Source: CAYWXK01 sp964462515 (lineage in GTDB: Bacteria > Planctomycetota > Phycisphaerae > Sedimentisphaerales > Anaerobacaceae). From it: a DNA stretch of 64,000 nucleotides. The stretch covers positions 1 through 64,000 of the forward strand of contig CAYWXK010000006.1 of NCBI GenBank assembly GCA_964462515.1. Direction: 5' to 3'. A model generated the notes under the pieces. The model saw only the letters and a program-made list of their open reading frames with translations, was not told the origin of the DNA and ran no database searches. Of the stretch, positions 25,432 through 34,946 are shown piece after piece. How positions within the stretch are numbered: the stretch's first letter is position 1; every line of letters begins with the position of its first letter. Made by a program: the position numbers and the translations under genes.

Positions 25432-26949
25432 ATGGGTAGTATAAATCGAAGGGATTTTATGAAGGTCGTGGGGTTTGGTGCGGCAGGACTCGGGGCGGCA
25501 GCAGCTTCGTCGTGCAGCACTGTGAGCAGTTTTGGAAAACCAGCCGGTGCGATGAGTCTGCGTATTGGCAAGCCACTGCGGGTAAAGCCGGTTCTTACTT
25601 ATGGTTTAAGTCAGAGAAGAGAGGCGACAAGCTGGAGGTCGTGGGGTGGACTGCATACAAAGGAGGATGTGGAGAGGGAAGCCAATAAGATTGAGGCAGA
25701 GTTGAAGGTTCTGGCTTCGAAGGCGGATTTTTTGTTGGAGGTTCAGCCAGTGTCACTTGTCAGCAGCGACCAGCAGGCCAATGCAGTGAAGGAGACCGAC
25801 TGCGATGCGTTCTTAGTTTATGCGGCAAGCGGTGCGCAGCATTGGATGGATGCTATTGCGGCTACGAAGAAGCCGAACGTGATGTTCCTGCGGCACGACA
25901 GCGGGCCAGTGTATCTGTGGTACGAGATTGCACATCCGCACTTTTTGCGAAGGGCGACGGACGAATATAAGCAGCCAGATATGAATGTCTGGGACATTGT
26001 AGTTGACGACTACGAGGAGGTGCTGTGGCGGCTGCGGGCACTTTATGGATTGAAGAACACTCTGGGGACAAAGATTGTAGCGATTGGCGATGCGGGCGGA
26101 TGGGGAATTGGTTATGAGCTTGGGCCAAAGGCTGCAAGGGAAATCTGGAAGCTGGATATTAAGCCGGTGTCGTACCAGGAACTTGAGCCGATGCTGAAAA
26201 AGATTAAGGCGGACGAAAAAGCAGTTGAGCAGGCCAAGAAAGATGCGGATGAATACCTTGCCGGCAAGGGTGTGTCACTACATACGGACAAAAAATTTCT
26301 CGTCAACGCATTTTTGCTAAAGAGGGTCTTTAAGGAGCTTATGGAGAAGGCGGACGCTCCTGCCATTACCGTCAACCAATGTATGGGGACGATTATGCCA
26401 ATGTCGGAAACGACGGCCTGTATGCCTTTGTGTTTTTTGAATGATGAGGGCTTAATGGCGTTTTGCGAGTCGGATTTTGTGGTCATTCCATCGGGGATTT
26501 TGCTGCGATATATTTCAGGCAAGCCGAGCTTTCTTAACGACCCGACTCATCCGCACGAGGGCGTGATTACATTGGCGCATTGCACAGCTCCCCGGCGGAT
26601 GAACGGGATAGATTATGAGCCGGTCAAGATTTACACACATTTTGAATCGGATTACGGTGCGGCTCCCAAAGTCCAGATGAGTAAGGGACAGCTTATCACA
26701 AACTTGATACCCGACTTCCATTGCAAGAAGTGGCTCGGGTGCAAGGGTAAAATCATCGACCATCCATTCTATGATATATGCCGGTCGCAGATTGATATAG
26801 AGATTGAAGGAGACTGGAAGAAATTACTGACGGATATGCAGGGATTTCACTGGATGAGCTGCTACGGGGATTATATGCGAGAGGTCGGCTACGCCATAAA
26901 GAAGGTCGGGATAGAATGGGAGAACCTTTCTGAGACAAAACAAGCGTAA
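25432..26949 (+). CDS. TAT-exported protein of the L-fucose isomerase-like type
   Basis: 505 residues. The N terminus is a twin-arginine signal (NRRDFMKVVGFGAAGLGAAAA), so the protein folds in the cytoplasm and is exported. The body alternates Rossmann-like strands and helices (FLVYAASGAQHWMDAI, TKIVAIGDAGGWGIGYELGP) and ends with a beta-rich domain (PDFHCKKWLGCKGKIIDHPF). The layout resembles L-fucose/L-arabinose isomerase-like proteins that planctomycetes export for sugar metabolism. The isomerase metal residues cannot be confirmed by eye, so the reaction is open. It is followed 100 bases later by an exported beta-helix protein, probably functionally related. Confidence 0.65.
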   Translation: MGSINRRDFMKVVGFGAAGLGAAAASSCSTVSSFGKPAGAMSLRIGKPLRVKPVLTYGLSQRREATSWRSWGGLHTKEDVEREANKIEAELKVLASKADFLLEVQPVSLVSSDQQANAVKETDCDAFLVYAASGAQHWMDAIAATKKPNVMFLRHDSGPVYLWYEIAHPHFLRRATDEYKQPDMNVWDIVVDDYEEVLWRLRALYGLKNTLGTKIVAIGDAGGWGIGYELGPKAAREIWKLDIKPVSYQELEPMLKKIKADEKAVEQAKKDADEYLAGKGVSLHTDKKFLVNAFLLKRVFKELMEKADAPAITVNQCMGTIMPMSETTACMPLCFLNDEGLMAFCESDFVVIPSGILLRYISGKPSFLNDPTHPHEGVITLAHCTAPRRMNGIDYEPVKIYTHFESDYGAAPKVQMSKGQLITNLIPDFHCKKWLGCKGKIIDHPFYDICRSQIDIEIEGDWKKLLTDMQGFHWMSCYGDYMREVGYAIKKVGIEWENLSETKQA

Positions 26950-27050
26950 AGCGTAAAAGTTAAAATGCAAAACTGTGGTGCGAAATCAAAAAATTCCGAC
27001 AAAATCAGCGGAGAGAGAGATATTATGTTTTTGCAGGAAAGGTGGCATTT

Positions 27051-29156
27051 ATGAGATTGAAGATAACAATGCTTTTATGCTTAGTTTTTTTTGTGTTTGC
27101 GGCCCGGACTGCGGCGGCGGTTACGTTTTATGTTTCTGTCAACGGCGATGATAAATGGTCTGGGCGGTTTTCTGAGGCTAATAAAGATAAGACGGATGGG
27201 CCGCTGGCCTCGTTAGCCGGCGCGAGGGATGCGATTCGGCGATTGAAACTGCAGAAGACGTTCTCGGAACCCGTGCGTGTGATTATCCTGAAGGGGACAT
27301 ATACGCTGACGGAACCGCTGGTATTGACTGCCGGAGACAGTGGGACAAAAGAATGCCCGATTAGCTATGAAGCGGCTGCTGAAGCGAAGCCGATTTTTAC
27401 AGGTGGACGACAAATTATCGGTTTTAAGCGCGGAGATGGTGACATCTGGCAGACTAATATAGCAGAGGTTGCTGCGGGCAAGTGGTATTTCGAGCAGTTG
27501 TATGTAAATGGTCGGCGGGCGGTGCGAGCGCGTGAGCCGGATAAGTTCTACTTCTATATGGGGGCGACGAGCGAGGTTCCAATCGAGCAAGAAAAAGATG
27601 TGTATCGAAGGACCACGCCCGTGCGGGCGGATGCAATTGAGGTCTTGAAGAAAGTGAGCGGCGAGCAGTTCGGTGACGTAACAGTGGCGGCATATCATAA
27701 GTGGTGTATGACGAGGCGGTTTATAAAAGAGATTGACCAGGCGGCCAATGCGATAATTACTGTGGGTGAGAAATTAAAAGATTATTCCGGCTGGGAACCA
27801 AATACGCGATTTCATTTAGAGAATTTCAAGGCGGCACTTGATGAGCCGGGCGAGTGGTTCCTTAGCCGCGATGGAACGCTTTATTATAAGCCGCTGCCCG
27901 GGGAGGATATGGATAAAGCAGAGGTTGTTGCTCCCGTTGTTGAGAAATTTGTCATCTTTGCGGGCAAACCGGATGCAGGAGAATTTGTTGAGCATATTCG
28001 GCTAAAAGGATTAGTGTTCCAGCACAATCAGTTGATGCTGCCTCGCACCGGGTATCCACCATATCAGGCGGCTTTTCCGATTGAGGCGGCGATTATGGCA
28101 GACGGTGCGAGAAATGTCGTGATAGAGGATTGCGAAATCGGCCATACGGGGACATACGGAGTGTGGTTTCGGCAAGGCTGTCGGGATTGCAAAGTTGAGC
28201 GCTGCTATCTTCAGGACATTGGAGCGGGCGGTGTGAGAATCGGCGAGGGGACAATTCGCTCTGATGAACCATCACGAACAAGTCACATTACGGTTGACAA
28301 CAACATCATTCGCACAGGCGGGCGGATTTATGCCGACGCCGTTGGGGTGTGGATTGGGCAGAGCGGTGACAATAATGTCACTCATAATGACATCAGCGAT
28401 TTTTTCTATACCGGAATTTCGGTTGGCTGGCGATGGGGATATGCGGAGAGCTTAGGCAAACGTAATAACATCAGTTTCAATCACGTGCATCATATCGGCT
28501 GGGGCGTGCTGTGCGATATGGGCGGGATTTATACGCTCGGGCCATCCGAAGGGACGGTTGTGAGCAACAATATCTTTCACGATATTTACTGCTATGGGTA
28601 TGGGGGCTGGGGACTTTATACCGATGAGGGCAGCACAGGGATAGTAATGGAGAACAATTTAGTTTACAACACCAGAACCGGCGGTTTTCATCAGCACTAT
28701 GGGAAGGAAAATATCGTCCGTAACAACATATTTGCTTTCAGTGAGCAACATCAGGTTCAGGCATCGCGGATAGAGCAGCATTTATCTTTTACTTTCGAGA
28801 ACAATATCGTCTATTGGAAGACAGGGCCATTGCTTGCCGGGCCGTGGGACAAGGTCAAGATTAAGATGGACAAAAATTGCTATTGGAACGCAACAGGCAA
28901 AGAAGTTAATTTCGCAAGTATGAGTTTGCAGCAGTGGCGGGAAAGAGGATACGATGCAAATTCGATTGTTGCTGACCCGCTATTTGTTGACCCTAATAAT
29001 TTTGACTTTCGGCTGAAACCTGACTCGCCTGCCCTCAAGATTGGCTTTAAGCCATTTGATTACAGCAAAGCCGGCGTGTATGGGGATGCAGCGTGGATTG
29101 ATAAGGCCAGGAATGTTACGTTTCCGCCGTTAGAAAAACCTCCCGGGCCTCCATAA
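27051..29156 (+). CDS. Exported right-handed parallel beta-helix protein
   Basis: 701 residues from ATG 27051, chosen over GTG 27042 because AGGAAAGGTGG is well placed for it. Signal peptide [19 protein letters not shown]. The mature start [18 protein letters not shown]...[14 protein letters not shown] is the usual opening of exported beta-helix glycan-active proteins (GH141-like and related). The centre contains repeated short strands with NN and GG turns: [51 protein letters not shown]. Catalytic residues cannot be assigned without a structure. Its substrate is probably a plant or algal polysaccharide, by inference from the family. Confidence 0.85.
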   Translation: MRLKITMLLCLVFFVFAARTAAAVTFYVSVNGDDKWSGRFSEANKDKTDGPLASLAGARDAIRRLKLQKTFSEPVRVIILKGTYTLTEPLVLTAGDSGTKECPISYEAAAEAKPIFTGGRQIIGFKRGDGDIWQTNIAEVAAGKWYFEQLYVNGRRAVRAREPDKFYFYMGATSEVPIEQEKDVYRRTTPVRADAIEVLKKVSGEQFGDVTVAAYHKWCMTRRFIKEIDQAANAIITVGEKLKDYSGWEPNTRFHLENFKAALDEPGEWFLSRDGTLYYKPLPGEDMDKAEVVAPVVEKFVIFAGKPDAGEFVEHIRLKGLVFQHNQLMLPRTGYPPYQAAFPIEAAIMADGARNVVIEDCEIGHTGTYGVWFRQGCRDCKVERCYLQDIGAGGVRIGEGTIRSDEPSRTSHITVDNNIIRTGGRIYADAVGVWIGQSGDNNVTHNDISDFFYTGISVGWRWGYAESLGKRNNISFNHVHHIGWGVLCDMGGIYTLGPSEGTVVSNNIFHDIYCYGYGGWGLYTDEGSTGIVMENNLVYNTRTGGFHQHYGKENIVRNNIFAFSEQHQVQASRIEQHLSFTFENNIVYWKTGPLLAGPWDKVKIKMDKNCYWNATGKEVNFASMSLQQWRERGYDANSIVADPLFVDPNNFDFRLKPDSPALKIGFKPFDYSKAGVYGDAAWIDKARNVTFPPLEKPPGPP

Positions 29157-29183
29157 ATGTGAATTAATCGCTGGTTGAACAAA

Positions 29184-31985
29184 TTATTTCCCGCCCAGCC
29201 AGCTTGGACCATAGGTTATATCGACTTTTAGCGGGACATCGAGCTTGATGGCGGAGGACATCTGGTTTGCAATCCATTTAGCGTGGGTTTGGGCCTGGGC
29301 GGCGGGCAGCTCGAAGACAAGCTCATCGTGAATCTGTAAGATTAGTTTCACCGGCAGATGCTCAGCCTCAATCTTCTTCTGGATATTTATCATAGCGACT
29401 TTTATTAAATCGGCTGCGGATCCCTGGATGACGGTGTTGACAGCGAGGCGCTCGGCCTGGGAGCGTTTGTTTGCGTTTTTGATATTTAGGTTTAGTATTT
29501 TCCGGCGACGGTTGAGGATAGTTTCGGCGTAGCCGGTGCGTTTGGCGTTTGCGATACAATCATCCATGAATTTGCGGATTGAACTATAGCGGGCGAAATA
29601 ATCATCAATAAATCTTTTCGCTTCGGTCTGGCTTATTCCTATTGAGCGCGACAGTCCGAATGGGCCCTGGCCATAAATGATTCCGAAATTGACTGCCTTG
29701 CAGCGGGAGCGCATCTGGTCTGTAACTTCTTCGACAGGGACATTGTAAATCTGCGATGCAACGAAGCGGTGGATGTCCTGGTCTGCGGCAAAGGCGGACA
29801 TCAAGGCGGGGTCTTTTGAAAAGTGAGCCAGAAGGCGAAGTTCGATTTGTGAATAGTCGGCGCTGAGGATGCAGTCGGTTTTTTTTGCAGGGACGAAGGC
29901 GGCGCGGATTTTTCGGCCAAGCTCAGTTTTTATGGGGATGTTTTGCAGGTTTGGGTCGCTCGAGCTTAGCCTGCCTGTGGTAGTAACACTCTGATTGAAA
30001 GAGGCGTGAACACGGCCTGTGCGCTGGTTTATAAGCGTGCCGAGCTTATCAACGTAAGTGTTTTTCAATTTGCTTAAAGTGCGATATTGAAGGATAAACT
30101 CAATAATTGGGTGCAGGCCGGCAAGCTCATCGAGGACAGCGGCGTCCGTGCTCAGGCCGGCCTTGCCTACACGAACTGGCGGCAGGTTAAGCTTACTAAA
30201 AAGGACTTCGGATAATTGCTTGGGTGAATCGATATTAAAGACAAAACCGGCAAGCTGGTAAATTTGGTCGGTAACGGTTTTGAGGGCGTCGTCAATTTCG
30301 CCGGACATTTTTCGCAATAGCCCTGTATCCAGCGAAACGCCATTATATTCCATCACCGCCAGAATCGAAACAAGAGGCATCTCAACCGTTTCAAATAACT
30401 TTTTAAGAGCTGGCTCTTTTTCGAGGCGCTCTTTTAGATAAAGATAAAGTTGATAGGTTACGTCTGCATCTTCGCTGCTGTATTCGCAGGCGGCAGTTGT
30501 ATCAACCATATCGAAGGTAAGCTGATTTTTGCCTTTGCCTATAAGGGATGAGATTGGGATGGACTTGTAATTTAGAAAATCCAGAGCCATCCGGTCCAAT
30601 GAGTGGCTTTCGCGCTCCGGGTCGAGACAATAGGAGGCGACCATCGTGTCAAAATAAATTCCCTTTACGGATAAGCCGGCGTTTTTGAGGACAAGTAAGT
30701 CGTATTTTATGTTCTGGCCGATTTTCTTTATATTTTCATCCACAAGGAGCGGCGATAGCTTCGAGCGGACCTGCTCTATATCAAGGTGATTTGAGCCAAG
30801 CGGGGCTTTTACCGCAAGATAAAAGCCCTTGTGCGGCTGCCAGCAGAAACTTATGCCGACAAGCTCTGCCCGCATAGCAAAAATAGAAGTCGTTTCGGTA
30901 TCGATAGCGAATAATTTTTGTCTTTTTAGCTCCGGCAAAAACCGCTCGAATTTTTCCTGCGAGTCAATCAACTCGTAGTTGTGGGCAACAGTTTTGACGG
31001 AGGTGAGTTCCTCATATCTGGCAATTTGTGACTCGTGACTCGCGATTTGTGGCTCGTGGCTCGCGATTTGTGGCTCGTGGCTCGTGATTTGTGGCTCGTG
31101 GCTCGTGGCTCGTGACTCGACAGAGGAATCTTTTGTCAGGCCCAGTTGTGTCAGCAGGCGGCTGAAATCAAGCTCAGTGAAAATCTCAGCGAGCCGTGCT
31201 TCGTTGAATTTCTTCAAGACCAGGGCATCGTAATCGATTTGCAATGGGACATTACAATCAATTGTTACTAGCTCTTTGCTCAGGGTAACATCGTCTTTGA
31301 ATTTGCGGAGGCTGTCGCCGCGTTTGCCTTTGATTTCATTAACATGTTTATAGATGTTTTCGATTGAGCCGTATCTTTGTATCCATTCGAGGGCGGTTTT
31401 TGGGCCGACATCAGGTATGCCGGGGACATTATCAGAGGCATCTCCCTGCAGGGCAAGGCAGTCAATAAATTGCTCGGGCGTAACGCCCATCTGCTCAATC
31501 ATTGTCTTAACATCTGTGCGGGTGTCGGTCTTGATGTCAAAGGTGCTGATATGGTCGTCGAGCAGTTGCAGCACATCTTTGTCGCCTGAGCAGATTAAAC
31601 AATCGTAACCATCGGTGGCGGCCTTTTTGGATAGCGTTCCGATTATATCATCGGCTTCGTAGCCATCGAGGCGAAGGACAGGGATATTCATCGCCTCAAG
31701 AATCTGCTCGATTCGGTTTATCTGGCCAGGCATATCATCCGGCATCGGCGGACGGTGGGCCTTGTATTCGGGATAGATTTTGGTCCTGAAGGTCGGGGTT
31801 TTGCTATCCATCGCAACGGCTAACATATCTGGTTTTTGCCGCTGGATGAGACCCAGGATAGTCATTGTGAAGATGTAAGTTGCTTTAGTCGGCTCGCCGG
31901 ATGGACTGGTCAGTTGACGCATCGGGGCATAGTGGGCGGCGTAGATGTATGCGTGGCCGTCAATTATAAAAAGTTTCTTTGCCAT
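29184..31985 (-). CDS. polA: DNA polymerase I
   Basis: 933 residues from ATG 31985 (MAKKLFIIDGHAYIYAAHYA); a start at 32006 would add seven residues without a better ribosome site. All three domains are intact: 5' nuclease (1-285), 3'-5' exonuclease with DTETTS, GQNIKYDLL and SSEDAD motifs, and polymerase with DYSQIELRLLAHF (A), RCKAVNFGIIYGQG (B) and QIHDELVFE (C). It replaces RNA primers and fills repair gaps. Between the 5' nuclease and exonuclease (about 289-322) there are four SHEPQIA-like heptads encoded by a DNA tandem repeat. A diverged copy of its first 70 bases lies at 32783-32848. Confidence 0.97.
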   Translation of the reverse strand: MAKKLFIIDGHAYIYAAHYAPMRQLTSPSGEPTKATYIFTMTILGLIQRQKPDMLAVAMDSKTPTFRTKIYPEYKAHRPPMPDDMPGQINRIEQILEAMNIPVLRLDGYEADDIIGTLSKKAATDGYDCLICSGDKDVLQLLDDHISTFDIKTDTRTDVKTMIEQMGVTPEQFIDCLALQGDASDNVPGIPDVGPKTALEWIQRYGSIENIYKHVNEIKGKRGDSLRKFKDDVTLSKELVTIDCNVPLQIDYDALVLKKFNEARLAEIFTELDFSRLLTQLGLTKDSSVESRATSHEPQITSHEPQIASHEPQIASHESQIARYEELTSVKTVAHNYELIDSQEKFERFLPELKRQKLFAIDTETTSIFAMRAELVGISFCWQPHKGFYLAVKAPLGSNHLDIEQVRSKLSPLLVDENIKKIGQNIKYDLLVLKNAGLSVKGIYFDTMVASYCLDPERESHSLDRMALDFLNYKSIPISSLIGKGKNQLTFDMVDTTAACEYSSEDADVTYQLYLYLKERLEKEPALKKLFETVEMPLVSILAVMEYNGVSLDTGLLRKMSGEIDDALKTVTDQIYQLAGFVFNIDSPKQLSEVLFSKLNLPPVRVGKAGLSTDAAVLDELAGLHPIIEFILQYRTLSKLKNTYVDKLGTLINQRTGRVHASFNQSVTTTGRLSSSDPNLQNIPIKTELGRKIRAAFVPAKKTDCILSADYSQIELRLLAHFSKDPALMSAFAADQDIHRFVASQIYNVPVEEVTDQMRSRCKAVNFGIIYGQGPFGLSRSIGISQTEAKRFIDDYFARYSSIRKFMDDCIANAKRTGYAETILNRRRKILNLNIKNANKRSQAERLAVNTVIQGSAADLIKVAMINIQKKIEAEHLPVKLILQIHDELVFELPAAQAQTHAKWIANQMSSAIKLDVPLKVDITYGPSWLGGK
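31021..31119. repeat. 21-bp tandem repeats within polA
   Basis: Four or so units of GATTTGTGGCTCGTGGCTCG, each 21 bp, so the frame is kept and translates as SHEPQIA heptads. The same GGCTCGTGACTCG words occur in intergenic DNA at 16587-16615, 18842-18870 and 59431-59452, so the array grew from a dispersed repeat. It falls in the flexible linker between two domains. Confidence 0.85.
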
Positions 31986-32066
31986 TGAGGACAGTATAGC
32001 CAGCAATGAGGGGAAGAGTCAAGGAAAGATGGGTGTCGGGGGTCAGGGGCCAGGGGTCAGGGTTAG

Positions 32067-32210
32067 TATTTAGCCCGCCGTTTTACGGCGGGTCGCTCGA
32101 AATATGGGGGATTTTTCGCTTGCCTTTTGCAACTATCAGGACAATAATACCGGCAGTGGTGGTAAGATTCTTCAACCTTGATTCGGCCACAGGTCGCAAC
32201 TGACGAACCC
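32067..32210 (+). repeat. Copy B of the intergenic repeat, with GC hairpin
   Basis: Hairpin CCCGCCGT/ACGGCGGG (32074-32092) preceded by TATTTAG, followed by a copy of the 110-bp repeat (32096-32210). Together with the upstream GGGGTCAGGG tract and the first 70 bases of polA it forms the left arm (31917-32210) of a direct duplication whose right arm is 32781-33070. Confidence 0.75.
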
Positions 32211-32372
32211 CGATTCTGTCTCGGTGCCGCTAATATGAGCTGTCAAAAATATGAAGGCAGAACCAATACATCTTTTCAAAAACCGTGCAGAGGTCAACAA
32301 TTGCGCCAGCGGGATGGCCGGTATTAAACAATCGTGACACAAGCAACCCGAAAAATTTTAGGAGACTATCTC

Positions 32373-32750
32373 ATGAAATCACTCAAACTATCTTTTTTCT
32401 ATGGCTTTCTACTCTGGCTGATTCCTTTTATTGTGGGTTTCGTGATATACCCACTAAGAGGGCCTAATCGCGCGCTGTTTGAAACGATTATGCCCCTTAC
32501 TCTTACGATTGGTGTTGTGTTCTTCTCGATACTGTATTTCAGAAAAATAGACAGGGAATTCCTCAGCGCAGGTATCCAACTTGGTGTCATCGCAGTTATC
32601 CTCAGCATCCTGATTGACCTTTTGCTTTTCATGTGGGGACCAATGAAGATGTCTTTCGCTGCTTACATGATGGATATAGGGCTGACATATTTGATATATC
32701 CTATTGTGACCATTGGTTTTGGATATTTGCTATCAAAGCGACGTATCTAA
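32373..32750 (+). CDS. Small four-TM membrane protein, function unknown
   Basis: 125 residues from ATG 32373 with TAGGAGA eight bases before; an upstream ATG at 32334 is less well placed. Four hydrophobic segments: FFYGFLLWLIPFIVGFVIYP, TIMPLTLTIGVVFFSILYF, AGIQLGVIAVILSILIDLLLF, IGLTYLIYPIVTIGFGYLLS. It has a short basic tail and no recognisable catalytic motif. It is the only gene between polA and the duplicated fragment of polA. Confidence 0.75.
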   Translation: MKSLKLSFFYGFLLWLIPFIVGFVIYPLRGPNRALFETIMPLTLTIGVVFFSILYFRKIDREFLSAGIQLGVIAVILSILIDLLLFMWGPMKMSFAAYMMDIGLTYLIYPIVTIGFGYLLSKRRI

Positions 32751-32782
32751 TGGATATAGTGACAGCGGGTCTGCTTATTACA

Positions 32783-32848
32783 GACGAGGGCGTAGTAGGC
32801 GGCGTAAATATGAGCGTTGCCATCGATTATAAAAAGTTTCTTTGCCAT
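32783..32848 (-). pseudogene. Fragment of the polA 5' end
   Basis: From ATG at 32848 on the minus strand it reads MAKKLFIIDGNAHIYAAYYA, against MAKKLFIIDGHAYIYAAHYA in PolA, then loses similarity and stops after about 33 codons. Over the best 52 bases there are roughly ten mismatches. The homology continues upstream into the intergenic hairpin and repeat (copies B and C), so the duplicated unit is nearly 300 bp. Confidence 0.88.
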
Positions 32849-32904
32849 TGAGGACAGTATAGCCATCAATAGCGGGCAGAGTCAAGAGAGTACAGGGGCC
32901 GGGG

Positions 32905-33070
32905 GTCAGGGGTCAGGGTTAGTATTTAGCCCGCCGTTTTACGGCGGGTCGCTCAAAATATCGGGGATTTTTTGCTTGCCTTTTGCGACAATCCAGACAA
33001 TAATATTGCTAATGGCGCAGGGAATCTACAACCAGTGATTCGGCCAACAGGCGTCTTATGCGGATCCAGA
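32905..33070 (+). repeat. Copy C of the intergenic repeat, with GC hairpin
   Basis: GGGGTCAGGG tract, hairpin CCCGCCGT/ACGGCGGG (32930-32948) and a 116-bp unit (32955-33070) that is colinear without gaps with 545-660. At its end GTCTTAT and ATAAGAC form a further 7-bp stem that runs just past the copy. The lipoprotein gene starts 34 bases further on. Confidence 0.8.
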
Positions 33071-33104
33071 TAAGACATAGTTAGAACATATAGAAAACGA
33101 CCTT

Positions 33105-33467
33105 ATGAGACTTGATAGAATTGTGGTTATTATTTTTATAAGCACAACCATCATTGGTTGCAGGACTCCTGAAGACGTTTCCTCCCTTTGGTTTGTTTCA
33201 TCTGTGCGTCTTACAAATAATGGTGAAGTTGCACTGGTTGCCAAGGATGGCCCTGTCTCAATGCTTGTAGATAACAGGCCGGTTTCTCAAGCCACGCTTC
33301 GCCGGGGCGATTCGATTCTTCTTACGGAGAAACATCACGTTTGGAAAGTGTACGAGTACCAACGAATAGATAAAGACAGAATTGTTTTCCAAGAGACCAC
33401 TTTCCATCGGCCGCCCAACAAGAAGACACAGAAAAGTTCACGTCTCATTGTAGTGAAACCGTATTGA
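33105..33467 (+). CDS. Small lipoprotein, function unknown
   Basis: 120 residues with a lipoprotein signal peptide: RIVVIIFISTTIIGCR, lipobox cysteine at 19. The mature part is about 100 residues, beta-rich by appearance (VRLTNNGEVALVAKDGPVSMLVDNRPV) with a basic tail. No family recognised. The ribosome site is weak. It directly follows copy C of the intergenic repeat and is followed by two REP-like hairpins. Confidence 0.65.
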   Translation: MRLDRIVVIIFISTTIIGCRTPEDVSSLWFVSSVRLTNNGEVALVAKDGPVSMLVDNRPVSQATLRRGDSILLTEKHHVWKVYEYQRIDKDRIVFQETTFHRPPNKKTQKSSRLIVVKPY

Positions 33468-33481
33468 ATGAAGGTAAACGA

Positions 33482-33554
33482 CCCGGCGTCCGCCAAAGGC
33501 GGATTTTATTCCACGCCGGGCTAAATATAGAGGATTGGTGGGCTAAAGCCCACC
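33482..33554. repeat. Two REP-like hairpins between convergent genes
   Basis: First, a nested structure: CCCGGCGT/ACGCCGGG outside, TCCGCC/GGCGGA inside (33482-33520), followed by GCTAAATA. Second, GGTGGGCT/AGCCCACC (33537-33554) followed by CTACC, matching 14094-14111. They may also act as a bidirectional transcription barrier between the lipoprotein gene and mscS. Confidence 0.7.
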
Positions 33555-33561
33555 CTACCGA

Positions 33562-34617
33562 TTACCTCGTTTTTTCCTGTTCGTAGTTTATGGCTCTAAT
33601 CGGGTAAGGGATTATTATGCCTTCTTTGGCGTAACGCTCGTGAAGGCGTTTTATAAATTCGTGCTTAATCAGATACTGGTCAACAAATTCCTTCGCCCGC
33701 AAAACCACCGTAAAGCCAATACTAAAATCGCCGAAGGTATTAAACCTGATAAACGGCTGAAAGTCCGGGACGCCGCCGGGGACATCTTTCATCACTTCGT
33801 TGGCCACCTCGCAAGTAACTTTTTCGACCTTCTCCAGGTCGCTATTATAATGCACGCCCAGATTCACTAATACCGCCATTTCTTTATCCGGCATATAATA
33901 ATTTATAACAATAGCCTTGGTTAATTTTTCGTTGGGGATTAAAACCACATTATTGGGCAGCATCTTTATTTTGGTTGTTCGCCAGGTAATGTCGGTAACA
34001 TAACCTTCTTCGCCGGTGTCCAACTTTACGTAGTCGCCGACCTTGATTTGCCTTGCGGCGATAATATGGAAGCCGGCGAAAAGATTCGAGAGGGTATCCT
34101 GCAGAGCCAGGGCGACCGCCAGGCCGCCGACGCCTAAAGTGGCCAGTATGGGTGTTATGGGGATATCAAGGCTATTTAGAATAATCAAAATGCCGATGCC
34201 AAAGACAATTATCTTGGCGATATTCTGGGTGAGGGAGGTAACAGGCAGGGCTACTTCGAGCTTGCCGGAGTGTATCGTAATCAATCTTGTCGCCAGGTTT
34301 GCCAGGACCAGAGTTACGGAGAAGATGCCGAGGGCGAGGAGGGTCTTGCCGGCAAGAGAGACTACGTTCGGTGGGAGCTTTGAAAACTGGAGGGCAAGAT
34401 AAATGCCCAGCATAAAAAGCCAGATTATGAAAGGCCCTTTGACAACAGAGACTGCGAAATCGGCAAAATAGCTTTTGGCTTCTTGAGAGCGGCGAGCAAG
34501 GCGGACAAGGAGGATTTGCCTTATAATATATCCGCAGACCAGGGTTATAAGGACAATCGCCAGCGGCAACAGGAACTCAAATAACTTTTTTACTGAAGGA
34601 GACAATTCAGCAATCAT
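33562..34617 (-). CDS. mscS: MscS-family mechanosensitive channel
   Basis: 351 residues. Three or four N-terminal TM segments lead to the pore-lining helix with the Gly/Ala pattern TPILATLGVGGLAVALALQDTLSNLFAG, followed by the MscS beta domain (QIKVGDYVKLDTGEEGYVTDITWRTT, LIPNEKL) and the C-terminal alpha/beta cage. These channels open on membrane tension to release solutes during osmotic down-shock. Somewhat longer than E. coli MscS because of an extra TM pair. Single gene. Confidence 0.93.
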   Translation of the reverse strand: MIAELSPSVKKLFEFLLPLAIVLITLVCGYIIRQILLVRLARRSQEAKSYFADFAVSVVKGPFIIWLFMLGIYLALQFSKLPPNVVSLAGKTLLALGIFSVTLVLANLATRLITIHSGKLEVALPVTSLTQNIAKIIVFGIGILIILNSLDIPITPILATLGVGGLAVALALQDTLSNLFAGFHIIAARQIKVGDYVKLDTGEEGYVTDITWRTTKIKMLPNNVVLIPNEKLTKAIVINYYMPDKEMAVLVNLGVHYNSDLEKVEKVTCEVANEVMKDVPGGVPDFQPFIRFNTFGDFSIGFTVVLRAKEFVDQYLIKHEFIKRLHERYAKEGIIIPYPIRAINYEQEKTR

Positions 34618-34946
34618 ATTACACCAATCCTTAAATGAAATACTAATCCCTAAATCCTAAATTCTAAACAATATCAAATCTCAAAAATATCAATGACCAA
34701 AACAAAATGTGCCTGTCCTATCAGTTCATCTTTTAGCAACGCAAAAGTATTATACTAATTCGGACAGTAGTCGTGAAGGAAATGTATGGGTATCAGGATA
34801 GCAGGTTATCAGGTAGAAGTCCACAGGACACCTTACGGTGGACATCAGGAGAACAGGAAATAAGACATTAACAATGACAGATAACCGATGGAACCCCCGA
34901 CGTAAAGCCGGGGGCTAAATATTTTTTGTGTCGCGGTAGCGGCCTG
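34618..34946. other. Spacer with text repeats and hairpin
   Basis: Contains a CTAAATC-type tract (34640-34675), an ATCAGGATAGCAGGTTATCAGG tract (34793-34860) that holds a GTCCACAGG/CGGTGGAC hairpin, and a CCCCCG/CGGGGG hairpin (34894-34914) followed by GCTAAATA. No gene seen. Confidence 0.5.

Noticed and set aside
31021..31119. CRISPR-like short regular repeats
   Set aside because: Units are contiguous 21-bp tandem repeats inside polA without unique spacers. No cas genes and no array are present in the window.
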